From contig NW_003101674.1 in the NCBI RefSeq assembly GCF_000003855.2, positions 2,231,042 through 2,295,041 of the forward strand: DNA of 64,000 nucleotides, read 5' to 3'. The position numbers and the translations under genes are program-made. The stretch comes from Blastomyces gilchristii SLH14081. Taxonomy: Eukaryota > Ascomycota > Eurotiomycetes > Onygenales > Ajellomycetaceae. Shown in pieces: positions 24,954 to 37,191 of this stretch (position 1 is the first letter of the stretch; each line of letters begins with the position of its first letter). The notes beneath the pieces were generated by a model. It was given only the letters and a program-made list of their open reading frames with translations. It had not been told where the DNA came from and ran no database searches.

Positions 24954-26091
24954 CTCCGTGCTCCTGTATAAATACTCGTCTATAGAATTAGATCGTACCG
25001 GAAAGCGAGAGGAAAGCATATGATCAATAAATTAGAGTGGTGTTGTCTGCTGCTTCCACTTTTTCTAGAGAATGTCGAAGATCGCCTGTTATCTCCTTCT
25101 ATATAGTTCTTAACCTGGACCAAAAATGCCAGGTATTGGTCTGTCGAGGAGTGTCGCTTGGTGGAAATTATCCATGAAGGGGTAAAGTTCCACATAAAGA
25201 GGTTTCGGTGTCACGAGTGTTTTTCTCTCTCGGACGGGGAGATTTGTGTTGGCATTGGCATCTCGCCTTGCGAGGAATGGAAAATTCTGGTGTTTCTTCT
25301 AGAGATGGATTGATCCATAGAATAGTCATAAATTCTCTTCCATTTCGACTGCAGGCATTAAGTTCAAAGATTGCCAGTCATCACGTAGTAAGACCGATAG
25401 TTTCCCAAATACTCATATGTCAATGTCCATCCCCCTGTATATGCCCAATATAACATGCTGGACAAAGGCACGCCTGATTTGTTGTGATGTATCAATTTTG
25501 TGCTGCCCATAAATAGGAGGGGTTGATGACTAAGCGATATTCCGTCCACAAAATCTCGACCAACTTTGACCACAATCTCACCTTCTCCCCAGTTTTAACA
25601 CTTCTAACCAGCACAAAGAGACAGGATTCTCTTAGGACACCTCGCAGTCAGCCAACAGTCTATGGAGGATGAGAAATTCTATTAAGGTATACTACGCACT
25701 TTTCTATTTTCTATTCTATGAATGTTCCACATCATGCCTCTCTCAAAATGATGATCCTTTTTATTGGAGCTGTCCTATTCTCACATGAGGAGACACTTAA
25801 AATACGCAAAATATACATACCAACTGAATCCCCAACATTGAAATTCGGCATGCCTACCTTTTGAATTAGCTGGAATACGTTGAATCACATTGCTGACTGC
25901 AAAATCTCCTAGCGAGTTCATCTCATTAGTGATCGGACTTTTCACCCTCCCTGATTTCGCGATTTCTTCCGACAAGATTTTATATAAATTTCTGCCGTCC
26001 CAACCTGAGCTCCCGACAACTCTTGTTAGACTTTACCATACGGCCCAGTAGATTAGTAGACCACGCAATAACAGGGAAATAAGCCATCAAC
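24954..26091. other. intergenic region, CYP51A 3' side and SSU72 promoter
   Basis: 1.1 kb of ordinary AT-rich sequence. No gene-like frame or notable repeat was seen. Confidence 0.5.
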
Positions 26092-26970
26092 ATGAGTACA
26101 GACCCTCGACTTGCTCGAACAACGACTCCAATTCCACCTCCTCCCCCACCACCCCCTCCGCCACAGGAGCCTTCTGCCTCAACGCCTTCGACAGGACTGG
26201 ACGGCACGGCCGATGAATCACCTACACCACCCCCACCTCACCCGTCATCTACATCCTATAAACTTAAATTCTGCACAGTATGCGCGGCCAACCAAAATCG
26301 GTCGATGGAGGCACATAACCGCCTATCCGCACCCCCTTCCTCGTATCCAGTAATCTCATTTGGCACGGGATCTCTAGTCCGACTCCCAGGCCCATCCATC
26401 ACGCAACCCAATGTCTATAACTTCAACACCGTATCTTACGCTCAAATATACGACGAACTGATGCAGAAAGACCCGAGGCTGTACCGCAACAATGGCGTCC
26501 TACCCATGCTCGAACGAAACAAAGGCGTGAAATGGGGTCCGGAACGGTTCCAGGAATGGATACCTGGAATGCCACGGCTGGATCATGTGTCGAGGGGGGA
26601 TAAGGGTGCGCTGGGCACGGAGGGCGGCTTGGTCGATGCTATCATTACCTGCGAGGAGAGATGTTGGGATGCTGTTGTTGATGATTTGATGAACCGCGGT
26701 GCTCCCTTGAATCGCCCGGTGCACGTATTCAATGTCGATATTCGTGATAATCACGAGGAGGCGTTGGTTGGTTCCAAGGCGATTCTTGACCTGGCTGATA
26801 GGCTGAACAGTGCCGCCGATGAGGAACGGAAGATTAATGGGACGAATGGTTGGGATCAGGGCACGGGTGAAGCTAGGAGATCTTTCGATGATAAGGTTCC
26901 TGAGATACTTGCCAAGTGGCAGGAGAAATGGCCTAATCTACCGGCCTTATGGACACTTTCTTGGTTTTGA
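26092..26970 (+). CDS. ssu72: SSU72 phosphatase of the RNA polymerase II CTD
   Basis: Cysteine phosphatase that removes Ser5/Ser7 phosphate from the Pol II C-terminal domain and works with the cleavage/polyadenylation factor in 3'-end formation. Intronless, 292 residues. An unusual N-terminal extension of about 58 residues contains an uninterrupted proline stretch ([15 protein letters not shown]). The core begins [20 protein letters not shown], where CAANQNRS is the CX5R phosphate loop. It is followed by [49 protein letters not shown] with the acid region, and [20 protein letters not shown]. Nuclear protein by family. Confidence 0.95.
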   Translation: MSTDPRLARTTTPIPPPPPPPPPPQEPSASTPSTGLDGTADESPTPPPPHPSSTSYKLKFCTVCAANQNRSMEAHNRLSAPPSSYPVISFGTGSLVRLPGPSITQPNVYNFNTVSYAQIYDELMQKDPRLYRNNGVLPMLERNKGVKWGPERFQEWIPGMPRLDHVSRGDKGALGTEGGLVDAIITCEERCWDAVVDDLMNRGAPLNRPVHVFNVDIRDNHEEALVGSKAILDLADRLNSAADEERKINGTNGWDQGTGEARRSFDDKVPEILAKWQEKWPNLPALWTLSWF

Positions 26971-27664
26971 CCCACTGGTCAGGGAACTTTCGTTACACAA
27001 ATTGCTTGTATGATTCAACGTACAACGGACGCCTTTGTGTTACTTTTTTATTATTACTATTCAATTTTCAAAGCGTGGAGCTGGGGCGTCTTTTGTTTAC
27101 ATTGTCGCCCATCTAAATGGCAGCGATTTACTTTTGCGCAGAGTTTCTTCCCTCCACACCTAATGCCGTGCTAACTTTCGTAAAGCAAGATGGCTAAGCA
27201 ATGTAAGCATTAATGAGGAAAATTTGACCGCATAGGCGGAAATGTCTTGAAGCAGCGGCGGCTGTAAACTTCGTAGTAGCCGTCTTGAAACCTTCGGTGA
27301 CACGCCGCGTAGGTACAGCTAGTCGGTACAGTGGCTTAGGTGTACCTAAGTTTCGAAACCGTAAGTCATAAGTCATCTCCGGCTATATCATTAGTATAGC
27401 TGTCCGCCTATGTAGACTCGGGCAGGGCGATAAACCGACTCGAAAGTCTGTTTGTTTCAGTGAGAGGAAGGTCAAGTTTCTGGTAGATCATAGGTAGCTT
27501 ATGGCATACTAGCCTGCAAGACCACTCATCCCCGACGGCAATAGCTTATGGTGTTGATGGCATGCACCATGCACAAGGACGAATGGTTTCCAGACAATGA
27601 TACCATGTATCATTAAAAAATAGCTTATAGAAGTGATGCTAGAATCACAAACAATAAACCATTA
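26971..27664. other. intergenic region between convergent SSU72 and the SNF2 gene
   Basis: About 690 bases holding the two 3' ends. No gene or repeat of note. Confidence 0.5.
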
Positions 27665-30600
27665 TCAACCTGGAGATTCATGCTGCGGTATATTCTGCTG
27701 CAGAACCACATCGTCATCCTTGACCGGCGTATTCACCCCGCTCAAAAGCGCAGCCTGTCGCTCTCGATACCACCTAGCCAAATAACTTCTCCTCTGTGCC
27801 TGCGTCATGCCCTCAACAACCAGAGCAAACTCGATCGGGTTCTCAAATCCAAATCGCTTAGACATGCTGCAAAACTGGCGTCTCTTGACATCCTCTGGAG
27901 GGTGATATTTAAACGAAACGCGCTTTCCGCCATGGTTCATGGAAAAGCCTAAAGAGACGTCGTCCTGCGACGCTTGGAAAACCTGCTCCTCACCAAAGCT
28001 GGTACCATCAATTGCCATCTCAGCACGACGACTGAGGCGTTCTTCAATCTTTGACGATCCAATAACTTCAGAGTTCTCATGCGTATATTCAACGCCCGCT
28101 CCAACCAGGATCGCTTGGATTGGGTCATGTTTAGCTGGGACAACTTTTTTGGTAGTGTCATCCGCTGCGGTAGCCTCGCCTCGGATCATGGCGGCCAGCT
28201 GGCTCATTGCGCCACCGTCCTCCTCACCTTTGGGCGTAGGGAAGGGCTGTTCATCAAGCCCATCCTTGCTGTCCTCCAACTCGAGATCGACGATTTTCAC
28301 GCCCACCTTGCTTTCCGCCACGTTTGTCTTATTCACGATATCTCTCAAGACAATATTGTCGCCTTGGTACTGAAACATATTGGAGAGGCCAAATATTTCG
28401 CCCTTTCTGTCCTTCTTCTCTTGGACTCCTTTGAAGTACCGCCGTTCGGTGCTGGCCGTGTACCCGATGTTCGCCTGTTGCTGTTTATATATTTGACGGG
28501 CATAAACAATTTCTTCGATCGTCCCCGCAGACACCAACCGGAACACCTCCACATCCCTAGATTGCCCAATACGGTATGCCCGGTCCTGTGCCTGAAGGTC
28601 GTATGCAGGATTCCAATTCGGATCGACGACGACAACTTTATTGGCAGACGTGATATTTAGCCCTACTCCTCCAGCCCGGGTAGAGATTAGGAACACAAAT
28701 TCTCGAGGATCGGCATTAAAACTGTCCACGGCCTTGGTCCTGTCGTCGTAGCTCATAGCACCGTCCAAATAACTGACGTTATAGCTAGTATGCTTGAAAA
28801 GCATCTGAAGCATCTTAAGAAGCCGCACGCTATGGGAAAAGACAAGAACCTTGTCTCCATTACCATGCCACCATCTGAGAAGCTTCTTCAACACCTTCCA
28901 CTTTCCGCAAAACTCGTGGTTTGCATAGTTAAGGATCGAATCCCTTGTAGCATATAACTGTCGCCACTGATCCGGCAGGGCGATCTGTAGCATCTCCAGG
29001 TCTTTGTCTTGCTTCTCTGGCGAGTCTTGTGATTGCGGGATAAGAATGGCGAGGTGGTTGCTGAGTTTTTGCAAGTTTGAAATTGCCGGGAAGACATAGC
29101 TTTGCCATTTGCCCCCTTGGGGTAAGTGCATACGACAGCACCAGCCGGCTTTCTTGCCTGATCCGCAGCTGCAAGGGTCGGAGGAAGTTCTAATATAGTC
29201 AACTATATCACTGTCCAAAACCCTCTCATATGCCTCAGCCTGGGTCGGCGTGAGCGGGCAGAATACAACACGATCACTCTTCTTCGGTAATTGGTCTGCG
29301 ATGAGCGTTTTCATGCGCCTAAGAAAGAAATTGGGCAGGAGATTCTCAACAAGCTTCCGCGCAGTTTTCCTTGCTTTGCTTAGTTGGTATACAGTTGCAT
29401 CATGAGACTGTCCTAGTTTTAACGGGTCGCAAATTGTGGATTTCCAGGTGGACACTGGGCCAAATTTTCCGGGATTGGTCCAGTTGAGCAATGTCCAAAG
29501 CTCTTCGTATTTGTTCTGGATGGCAGTGCCTGTAAGGCCAATCCGGCAAAGAGCGTTAATTTCGTTCATCGCTTGCGCAGTTTCCGACTTCCTCTCCTTG
29601 ATAATGTGGCACTCATCCGCTACAACGCAGTCCCATTCAACCATGTTAATAGCATCTTTATTGAGCACGTATGTTTTGTAGGTAGTGAGCATGATCTCCA
29701 CTCGTCCGGAGGCGGCAGATTGCAAAGCTGCTTCCTTTCCAGCACCATGATATGTCTCCATGTGCCACCACCCCCATCTATCCAATTCCGATCTCCAGTT
29801 TTGCAACAGCGTCCCAGGACAAACAATTAGAGTTCTAGGATACCAAACGCCGTCTCCCCTGCGCCTCACCTTTCGCATACGTTTGGCATCTCGCTCGTCG
29901 CCTGTTTTCCCATACGCAGCAGTTAAAAATGCTATAACCTGCACTGTTTTTCCTAGACCCATGTCATCCCCAAGAATCCCCCCTTTTTGGTAAACGAATA
30001 ATTCATGTAGAAATTCAACCCCGTGGACTTGATAGTCCCGTAACCATTGCGCAATTGGAGCTGGAATCAAACCTAGGGAGTAAGGGAGTTGTATGTCCTC
30101 ATACTTCCGTGACGGAGAAGCTTTCTGGAAATTCGGCTTCTCGTTCAGATCTTCCAGGCGTTCGTCATCGGAGAACTCAACATCCTCAAAACTTGGAGGC
30201 AACTTCAATCCTGCCTCTTTCAGCAACGCTGTCTTCTTGTCGAATGTTGCGCGGCGGTTTTGAAGGTAACTGGGGAGGGCGTGTTCCACCAAATCATCGT
30301 CAGAAGACAATTCCCCATATTCCTTTAGCTGCCGCTGGCGTTTGCGGGATGAGTTAGCTTCCGTTGTCCTCGGCCGCTTGCCGACAATGGAATTTTGAAC
30401 TGCGCCCTTAGCTTTACGTGTTCTGGCACTGGCTTCCTTGCGCTGGGTCTGCCTTCTATTTTTGAACTTCTCATATGTGGCCGTGCCATCGTCGAAACCA
30501 GCTACATCATCAAATTCCTCGTCCGATATTGATATCGTCTCCTGCTTTACGCGCACAGTTGTGGGTTCTGGGCTGTGGGCTGGTTCCGGTTGATCTGATG

Positions 30601-30803
30601 AAGCGCTTCCTATATCTGATTCCTGTCAGTTTCATAGGACCGACGCGATTAGTGCGGGACACCATACCTCCAATTTCGTTGTTCTCACTCCGGTGTCGCC
30701 AGATCTTAGGTGCAGTTCTCGGGCAGCCCAAGTCATCATCGTCGCTCACATCCTCACTTTGCGTGGTGGCATCGGAATCCTCCAGCTCCCAGTGGGGCCC
30801 CAT
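27665..30803 (-). CDS. SNF2-family ATPase, ERCC6L2/Rad26-like, with SEC-C-like cysteine motif
   Basis: Swi2/Snf2 DNA translocase, probably nuclear and linked to DNA repair or transcription by analogy with ERCC6L2. Exons 30668-30803 and 27665-30615 on the minus strand; 1028 residues. Acidic, Lys-rich N-terminus with a VKQE plus ISISDEEFDD motif (about 68-82). Walker A GGILGDDMGLGKTVQVIAF (about 257-275), DExH box VVADECHIIKE (about 376-386), motif III GLTGTAIQN, then an insert with CSCGSGKKAGWCC (527-539). RecA2 motifs are VLVFSHSVRLL, LISTRAGGVGLNIT and QDRAYRIGQSRDV (about 722-734). A C-terminal block (IQAILVGAGVEYTHENSEVI) is shared with ERCC6L2-like proteins as I recall them. The ATG at 30803 is the first usable start. 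Confidence 0.88.
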
Positions 30804-31351
30804 AATCAACGTAGTCGCTGCAGTCAAATTCCGCGCGTTGGTCTTCGGCGACCCTGGGGCCTTGATGCGGGGAGAGATATTACACGCGAAGATCCGCGGG
30901 AGTTTCGCCAAGTCACATGAGCTCGAACAGTCAACCTAAAGATTTCCCAAAATGGTAAGAAGCTCGACTTCAAAGATTTTTAAATCTTTCCAGCTAAGAG
31001 TGTGAAATTTCATGCAAGATACCAACAATTAATGCTCTAGCGGTCTCATTTTGCGTCTTAGTTCGCCAGGAGAAATAATTATTTTCTTCCACGAAATCAT
31101 CCATTCTCCATCCTTTTTTTGTTGGCTCGCCCCTCTCTAGGCCCCCCTTCGGAACTACATATTATTTCGACAACCCCGCGCACAAAAAAAAAAAAAAAAA
31201 CTTACATCCACCTGCGCCTCAACGCTTTATTATATCGAGCAGCAGACGACCTGCTAGAGCGTGTGCTTGCCAGTAGTCAATTGGTGATCGGAACGTCCAA
31301 AAGGCCTTCCTTAGGCCCGGTGTCTGGTGGTTACAGAGCCCGAATGCTACA
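30804..31351. promoter_or_regulatory. divergent promoter of the SNF2 gene and RRP41
   Basis: 548 bases between start codons, with an A18 run at about 31184-31200. No specific site recognised. Confidence 0.5.
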
Positions 31352-32334
31352 ATGCCTCTCGACACATCAACAACATATCGCCTCACCAGGCTTCGGCTAG
31401 ATGGCAGGCGCTGGAATGAGCTCCGTTTAATGCAAGCGCAGATCTCCACGAACCCCGCGAGCTCTGGATCATCATATCTCTCAATGGGTAATACGGTAGT
31501 TATTTGTATGGTCCATGGGCCGGCGGAAGGCCGACGATCCGAAGCAACAGGCCCTGCTCGTGAAGGTGCCGTAGTATCAGTTGCTGTCAATGTTGCAGGG
31601 TTTTCTGGGGTTGACAGGAAGAAGAGGGGTGCGACTGGCGGTGGAGGTGACAGGTTAGTAGTTTTTAATACCCCATTGCATTGGTATAGCTGTTCGTTTC
31701 CCGCTCCTCTCCCACTTGCTCATAGACAAACAAAACCTCTGACCAAAGCTGCAGACAAGCATCTACAGATCTAGCTACCGCGCTCCGTGACGCCTTCCAA
31801 CCACATCTCCACACCCACCTATATCCGCATAGCACAATATCCCTTCACGTTTCCGTCCTATCATCCGACGGCTCTCTCTTTGCGGCATGCATCAACGCCT
31901 GCACCCTAGCACTGGTGGATGCCGGGATACCAATGCCCGGCCTTCTCTGCGCGTGCACCGTCGGAATGAGCGGGAGGGCATCCACCCCGGCGGCGCCTGA
32001 ACTGGCCCGAGTGGGCGGAATTAACGAAAGTTTGGATCCGCTTCTCGACATGTCGATGCCCGAAGAACAAGAACTCCCATTCATGACTGTCGCGAATACG
32101 AACCCGGCGCCCACGGGGGACGATTCGATGGATGATGAGGAGGGGGAGGAGAATCAGATGCTGTCTGTTGTCCAGATGGAGTCGGGGGTGCATATTTCAT
32201 ATCTGGAGACTATGTTTGCGGTGGGGCTGGATGGGTGCAAGCAGGTCAGGGAGATACTTAATGGCGTTTTGAAAGCTGCGGGGCGGAAAGTGCTGGAAGG
32301 GGAGGGTGAAATATTTTCTAGTATGGAACAATGA
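31352..32334 (+). CDS. rrp41: exosome complex RNase PH-fold subunit RRP41/SKI6
   Basis: Structural subunit of the nine-protein RNA exosome ring that feeds RNA to the Rrp44 and Rrp6 nucleases in nucleus and cytosol. Exons 31352-31653 and 31755-32334; 293 residues. RNase PH fold: LRLDGRRWNELRLMQAQIST, SYLSMGNTVVICMVHGPAEG, VNVAGFSGVDRKKRG, then TDLATALRDAFQPHLHTHLY, ISLHVSVLSSDGSLFAACIN, CTLALVDAGIPMPGLLCACT and HISYLETMFAVGLDGCKQVR. An acidic loop (DDSMDDEEGEE) interrupts the second half, as in other fungal orthologues. The junction uses donor AG|GTTAGT and acceptor GCAG|ACAAGC, giving DRQASTDLAT. Confidence 0.95.
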
Positions 32335-33682
32335 GCTAAGACTACCTCCATCGCTGCCACTTCGTCCCAGCGGCGATGGAGGTTGGAAAACTACAACATC
32401 AAACCATTACAGGGTTCCTGAGCGAACATATGGTTGGTACATACATTGTACATGTACGTATGTAATGTACATTATTGGATGGCCCGAAACACCGCCCTTC
32501 AGAGCTGTGCACCAGCGACATTATCTACACAAAATATATATATATATATATATATATAATAAATCAGAATAAAACGGAACAAGAATACCCACCCCACCCG
32601 CACCACCAACAGCAGAGAAAGCATGATGTTATTTCCTCTCCGCATAGCCAAACCAAATCTAGTCGTCCGGCGCAGATATATATATCCAGGAGACACAAAA
32701 ACCAAATCTCCCTCTTATACCTCCCTACCTCCCTACCTACCACCACATACGTCTTTTACCTTATATCTAACATACATAGACTAGACAAACTACAATAATG
32801 GTTAAAAATGTCCACCAGATAGAACCAGTGGAGTGAGGTGAGGTGTTGAGCATGTATACACACAACAGAGTACGGAGTAAAAAAAACATTGGATGGAAAA
32901 GATGAGTCAGTTCTATTTCATATCAATCACAATTGCAATTGCAATTGCAATTAGCTCTGTTTTCAACTGAGAATAAATAACACTTCATCAGAAGAAGTGA
33001 CTTTGTATTCTTTCTTCTAAGTGTAGAGTTTTTCTTTTTCTTGATTGATTCATGCATATGTATTCTCTCATTTTTCTTACTACTCTATTTAGTATCTATA
33101 ATCATGAGTATGTTGAATAGTTGAATTTTTTTTTTTTTTTTTTTTCTCATAATTACTATTTTCATTTCAGGTTGTAGAATTCACTTTTCATTAACTTTGC
33201 TTCAGTTCTTCTAGTCTTATTAAAAGCAGAAAAGAGTAAAAAAGGTTAAATAAAATAGACACGTCAAAACCAAATCCGTAAGGGAAAAAAAAAAAAAGCA
33301 TTTCCTTTATTGAAAGTATTCAGATTACATTTTGAGTTTTATTTCATAAAACTTGCAGCTCTTTTTTTTCTTTTTCTTTTTCTTTTTCTTTTTTTTCTTT
33401 TTTTTTTTTTGGTGGTTTTCTTTCTTTTGGTTTTCTTTTTGATTCTGTCTTCATTAGTAGTATAAAAAACAGGCCAGGTTTCCCCCTTCAACCCTCAACT
33501 TTCAGCAACTAACATCTCACTCCCACCTTCCCCTTTCACTGCTGCTAACCGTATTCTGTTACATCACATGACTAACAACATCCCACGGCTTCTCCTCCCC
33601 TCACTCCCCTTCAGCATCACAAAACAGATAAAAAAAAAATTAAAGAAAAGAAGTTTTCTAGAAGAAGAAAGAGGGAAGTATT
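32335..33682. other. repeat-rich intergenic region between convergent RRP41 and the cyclophilin gene
   Basis: Contains (TA)n at about 32537-32558, palindromic TACATGTA-type sequence near 32445-32475, one TACGGAGTA motif (32871), CAATTG repeats (32932-32952) and long T/CT runs (33127-33145, 33360-33412). No gene. Confidence 0.6.
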
Positions 33683-34207
33683 TTAGACCTGACCGCAGTT
33701 GACGATCTTGGGCTTGATGTTTGTTTTGATGGCGCCGGAGCTGCTGCCACTGCGCTCGATATCGCGGACAACATCCATGGACTGCTTCTTGTTGGGACCA
33801 AGTCTACTGGTGGGGGTATCTACGACCCTGCCAAAAACGACGTGCTTGCCATCGAGCCAGCTGGTCTTGGCGGTGGTGATGAAGAATTGGGAGCCGTTGC
33901 TGTTGGAGGGGAGGAAAAGTAAGTTAGTTTGATGGTTGGAGGGAGAAAAGAAATTGGAAAAAATAGGGATATATAAAAAGTTGTAAGAATGTTCTTTGTT
34001 GAAAGATTTGAACAAGGGGTACTTACGTGTTGGGACCAGCATTAGCCATGGAGAGGATGCCAGGGCCCTCGTGGGTGCACTTGAAGTTCTCATCAGCGAA
34101 CTTCTCGCCGTAGATGGACTTGCCACCAGTGCCCTGTCAAAATCAAAATGAAATAGAAATGGTCAGTTTTGTTCCATTTATATATAATATATAACCAACA
34201 CAACACC

Positions 34208-34238
<31 letters not shown>

Positions 34239-34829
34239 TATAAACAAAGGAAATTGGAACTACATACGTTGCCACGGGTGAAGTCACCACCCTGGAGCAT
34301 GAACTCGGGGATGACGCGGTGGAAGACGGAGTCCTTGTAGCCAAAGCCCTTCTCGCCGGTGCAGAGGGCACGGAAGTTCTCGGCGGTCTTGGGGACGACG
34401 TCGTCGAAGAGCTCAAACTCAATTCGGCCGATGGTAGCTATAGAGCAGCAAAAAGTCAGGTGAAGGCGGAGTGTTAGTCAGCTAAACACGGAACATTGGG
34501 AAGGACATGACTGAGATGCTGGGTTGCCCGCAATTGCACGCCAATGATAGATGCAATTGGCGATATTATTGTTACATTGAAGGGGGAAACAATGGGAGAT
34601 ACAGTGAATGAGATGGAATTGATGGAATTGATGGAATTGAATTGGGAATGATGCCAATTCCTTTCAGGAGTGATAGGAAAGTAAATAGATATAAATATAA
34701 ATATATATATATATAGATAGATAGATAGATAGATATATATGGGGGGGGGTGGGGGAAGGGTCAAAACATACACTGGTTGGGCTGAGCCGGGTCGGCGTAC
34801 TGGACCTCGAAGAAGGTTGTGATAGTCAT
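33683..34829 (-). CDS. cyclophilin A-type peptidyl-prolyl isomerase (cytosolic form)
   Basis: Catalyses cis-trans isomerisation of X-Pro bonds and is the receptor of cyclosporin A. Exons 34772-34829, 34268-34437, 34027-34133 and 33683-33899 on the minus strand; 183 residues from the ATG at 34829. Catalytic residues are in [20 protein letters not shown] then [36 protein letters not shown] and [13 protein letters not shown] (the Trp needed for cyclosporin binding). The same frame stays open upstream to an ATG at 35081 that would add a mitochondrial-type leader. In the last exon a 14-residue segment after FGRV (33782-33823) is unusual for the family and begins GT and ends AG. Confidence 0.93.
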
Positions 34830-35081
34830 GGCTGCGGCGGATGAGTGGAAAGCACGTAGACGGGAGTTGTGGATGGAGTGGTTGGAGGCGTAGAGCGAGC
34901 GTAGAGGCGAGGAAGCAGACGAGAGGGTGGAAAACGACGACGACGAGGAGGAGGAGGAGAAGGAGGAAAAAGAAGAACGGAGGAGGAGGAGGAAGGAGGA
35001 GGAGGAGGAGGAGGAGGAGGCGAGCGAAGAAAAAGGAAGAGGGGTTGACAGCAAGGTGGGGCAGCGGGCGAGGAGGGGCAT
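34772..35081 (-). CDS. alternative first exon of the cyclophilin gene: mitochondrial leader form
   Basis: From the ATG at 35081 the frame runs without stop into the cyclophilin start at 34829, adding 84 residues and giving a 267-residue protein. The leader has no Asp or Glu, is Ser/Leu-rich with scattered Arg, and ends RSLYASN...[12 protein letters not shown], the look of a cleavable mitochondrial presequence. One gene serving both cytosol and mitochondria through two starts is established for Neurospora crassa cyclophilin. Much of the Ser run comes from TCC/CTC repeats, so length may vary between strains. Whether long transcripts exist cannot be seen here. Confidence 0.65.
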
Positions 35082-37042
35082 GTTTGCGCTGTTTGCTTGT
35101 GACGAGGATGTTCTGACGCTCGGGTTACGGTATGGTACGGTATGATACGGTATGAATGTATGTATGTATGTAATATTCTGAGACAGTCAGCATCATCAAT
35201 AACATCACAGGGAATACCAGTAGTTGTTTTATCAATAAACAAACACATAAACAAACACATAAACAAGCATACAAATAAATAAATAAATAAATAAAAGCAA
35301 AGAATGAAGAACAGAAACCACTTACACAAAATATATAGTAGTAGTAACAAACAAGTCGAAGAAGAAGAGAGAGAGAGAGAGAATAATCTACGGGAGACAA
35401 GTTAGCCCACTGCTGCCAGTCTCACTCTCTCCGCCTTTGTTTGGTCTCTTCTTTTGTTTCTTCCTTTCTTTCGCTGCAAGGGGCAGCGGAGGGAGGAGAG
35501 AGGACAAGGACAAGGACAATAAAATCAATAATAATAATCATTCCTTTCCTCCCCCCGTGTCGTATCTGCGTCAATAATAAAATAATCCACCTCATCCGAT
35601 GGAACTTGTTGGATTGTTTGGATTGAAATAGTTAGATGCCACCACCCACAACATCATCCCACACATCATCCATCCCCCTTCCCCATACATAAGCCAAGCC
35701 AAAACACACGAATTGTAGAGGAACCCCTCGGGGAAAAAAAGGAGAGAATGGGGATGAGAGGGAGAGAGGGAGAGAGAGAGATATATATATATTCTATACT
35801 TACATACAAAAAATAAAATACCCTTTGCGGTGGTTTGGAATTGATGCTGTGTAGGAACCAGTAGTAGGGAGAAGTCAGTCGGGGGGAAGAAAAAAAAAAT
35901 ATAAAAAATAATGGCAAGGAAAGAAGAAGAAGAAGAAGAAGAAGAAAAAAAAAAAAGGGGGAGAGAAAAGACCAGAGTTGCACAAGAGGCGATTTCGGGC
36001 TGCCGTAGCTAGTTAAATAACTAGTCCGAAGTCGTTCGGAGGGAGATTGTACGGAGTAACTTAAACGGTAAAATAACTTTTAAGAAGAAGCTTGCAGGTA
36101 ATCAATCCATCCCGTACGAACTGGTTACGATTTCTCTTTTTCGGGGTTGGAGAATAATACGAAACCAGGCAACGTCACACACAGCCTCCAGACAGACAAG
36201 ACAGCATGCAATAAATATGAAGCCAAAAAAACACCTTGTCTCAGAAAAGGAGAGAATAGACATAATATATTTCTTTTCAACTAACCCATCTCTTCATGTG
36301 TTGTTGTGAGACTTTTTTTTTTTTTTTTTTTTTTTTTTGGAATACACACACACACATACATACATACATAAAAAATTAATAAAGCAAAAATAAATACCCG
36401 GACGCTCATATGCAGCAAGAACGGAATTCCAATAATATATATATATATAAAAGTAAAAGTAAAATAAAATAAAATAAAACAGCTCCAAGCCGGGCCAAGT
36501 ATATATGAATGATCTTGCAAAGGTGAATGAAATGAATACTCAAGAGAAGAAATAATATGATTTGAATCGACAGTTATGTTGCTAAAGGGGGGGTCGGACC
36601 AAAAAGGTTAGAAAGGAGTTGGTCGGTCGGTCGGTCGGTCGGTCGAGACTGGAGAGGAGAAGAAGTAGTAGGATGAAAAATACAAAAATGTTATCGAACA
36701 AAAACAAGTTGCTGAAGAAACGATGTAGAGATAGGGAGGTATATAACACCCCCTCCCCCTTCTTCCTCTCGTATGCGCTGCTGAAGAAGGAGGGAGAAAT
36801 GAAAAAAAAAAAAAAAAAAAAAAGAAGAAGACCAAAAAATTGGGGCGATCGCTGAAGGGAAGGCTAAGAAATCAGAAGTAAGATATTTAAAAAAAAAAAA
36901 AAAAAAAAGAACAACCCGTATCATCACGCAGAGGTACAGTACATGCAGTCTAGTCCATTAAAACGAAAGCCCAGGGAAGGGGAATATGCAGACGTCCGAG
37001 AGAAGGGGAGGCTTCGCGTATGAAGAAAAAAAAAGAACAAGG

Positions 37043-37075
<33 letters not shown>

Positions 37076-37152
37076 TTTATTCCTTTTCCTTTTCCCACAC
37101 CTTTCGATGAAGGTTGTTGAAGGTTTTGATATTTTTCTTTTCCCTCAAATCA
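35082..37152. other. microsatellite-rich intergenic region between the cyclophilin gene and SPA2
   Basis: 2 kb with ATGT repeats (35155-35171), AAAC/AAAT repeats (35235-35295), GAAGAA runs, a T22 run (36313-36338), A runs (36800-36821, 36889-36908, 37044-37070), (GGTC)6 and a TACGGAGTA motif (36050). It carries the cyclophilin promoter and the SPA2 3' end. No gene seen. Confidence 0.6.
36621..36644. repeat. (GGTC)6 microsatellite
   Basis: Six uninterrupted GGTC units. Confidence 0.95.
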
Positions 37153-37159
37153 TCATCGG

Positions 37160-37191
<32 letters not shown>

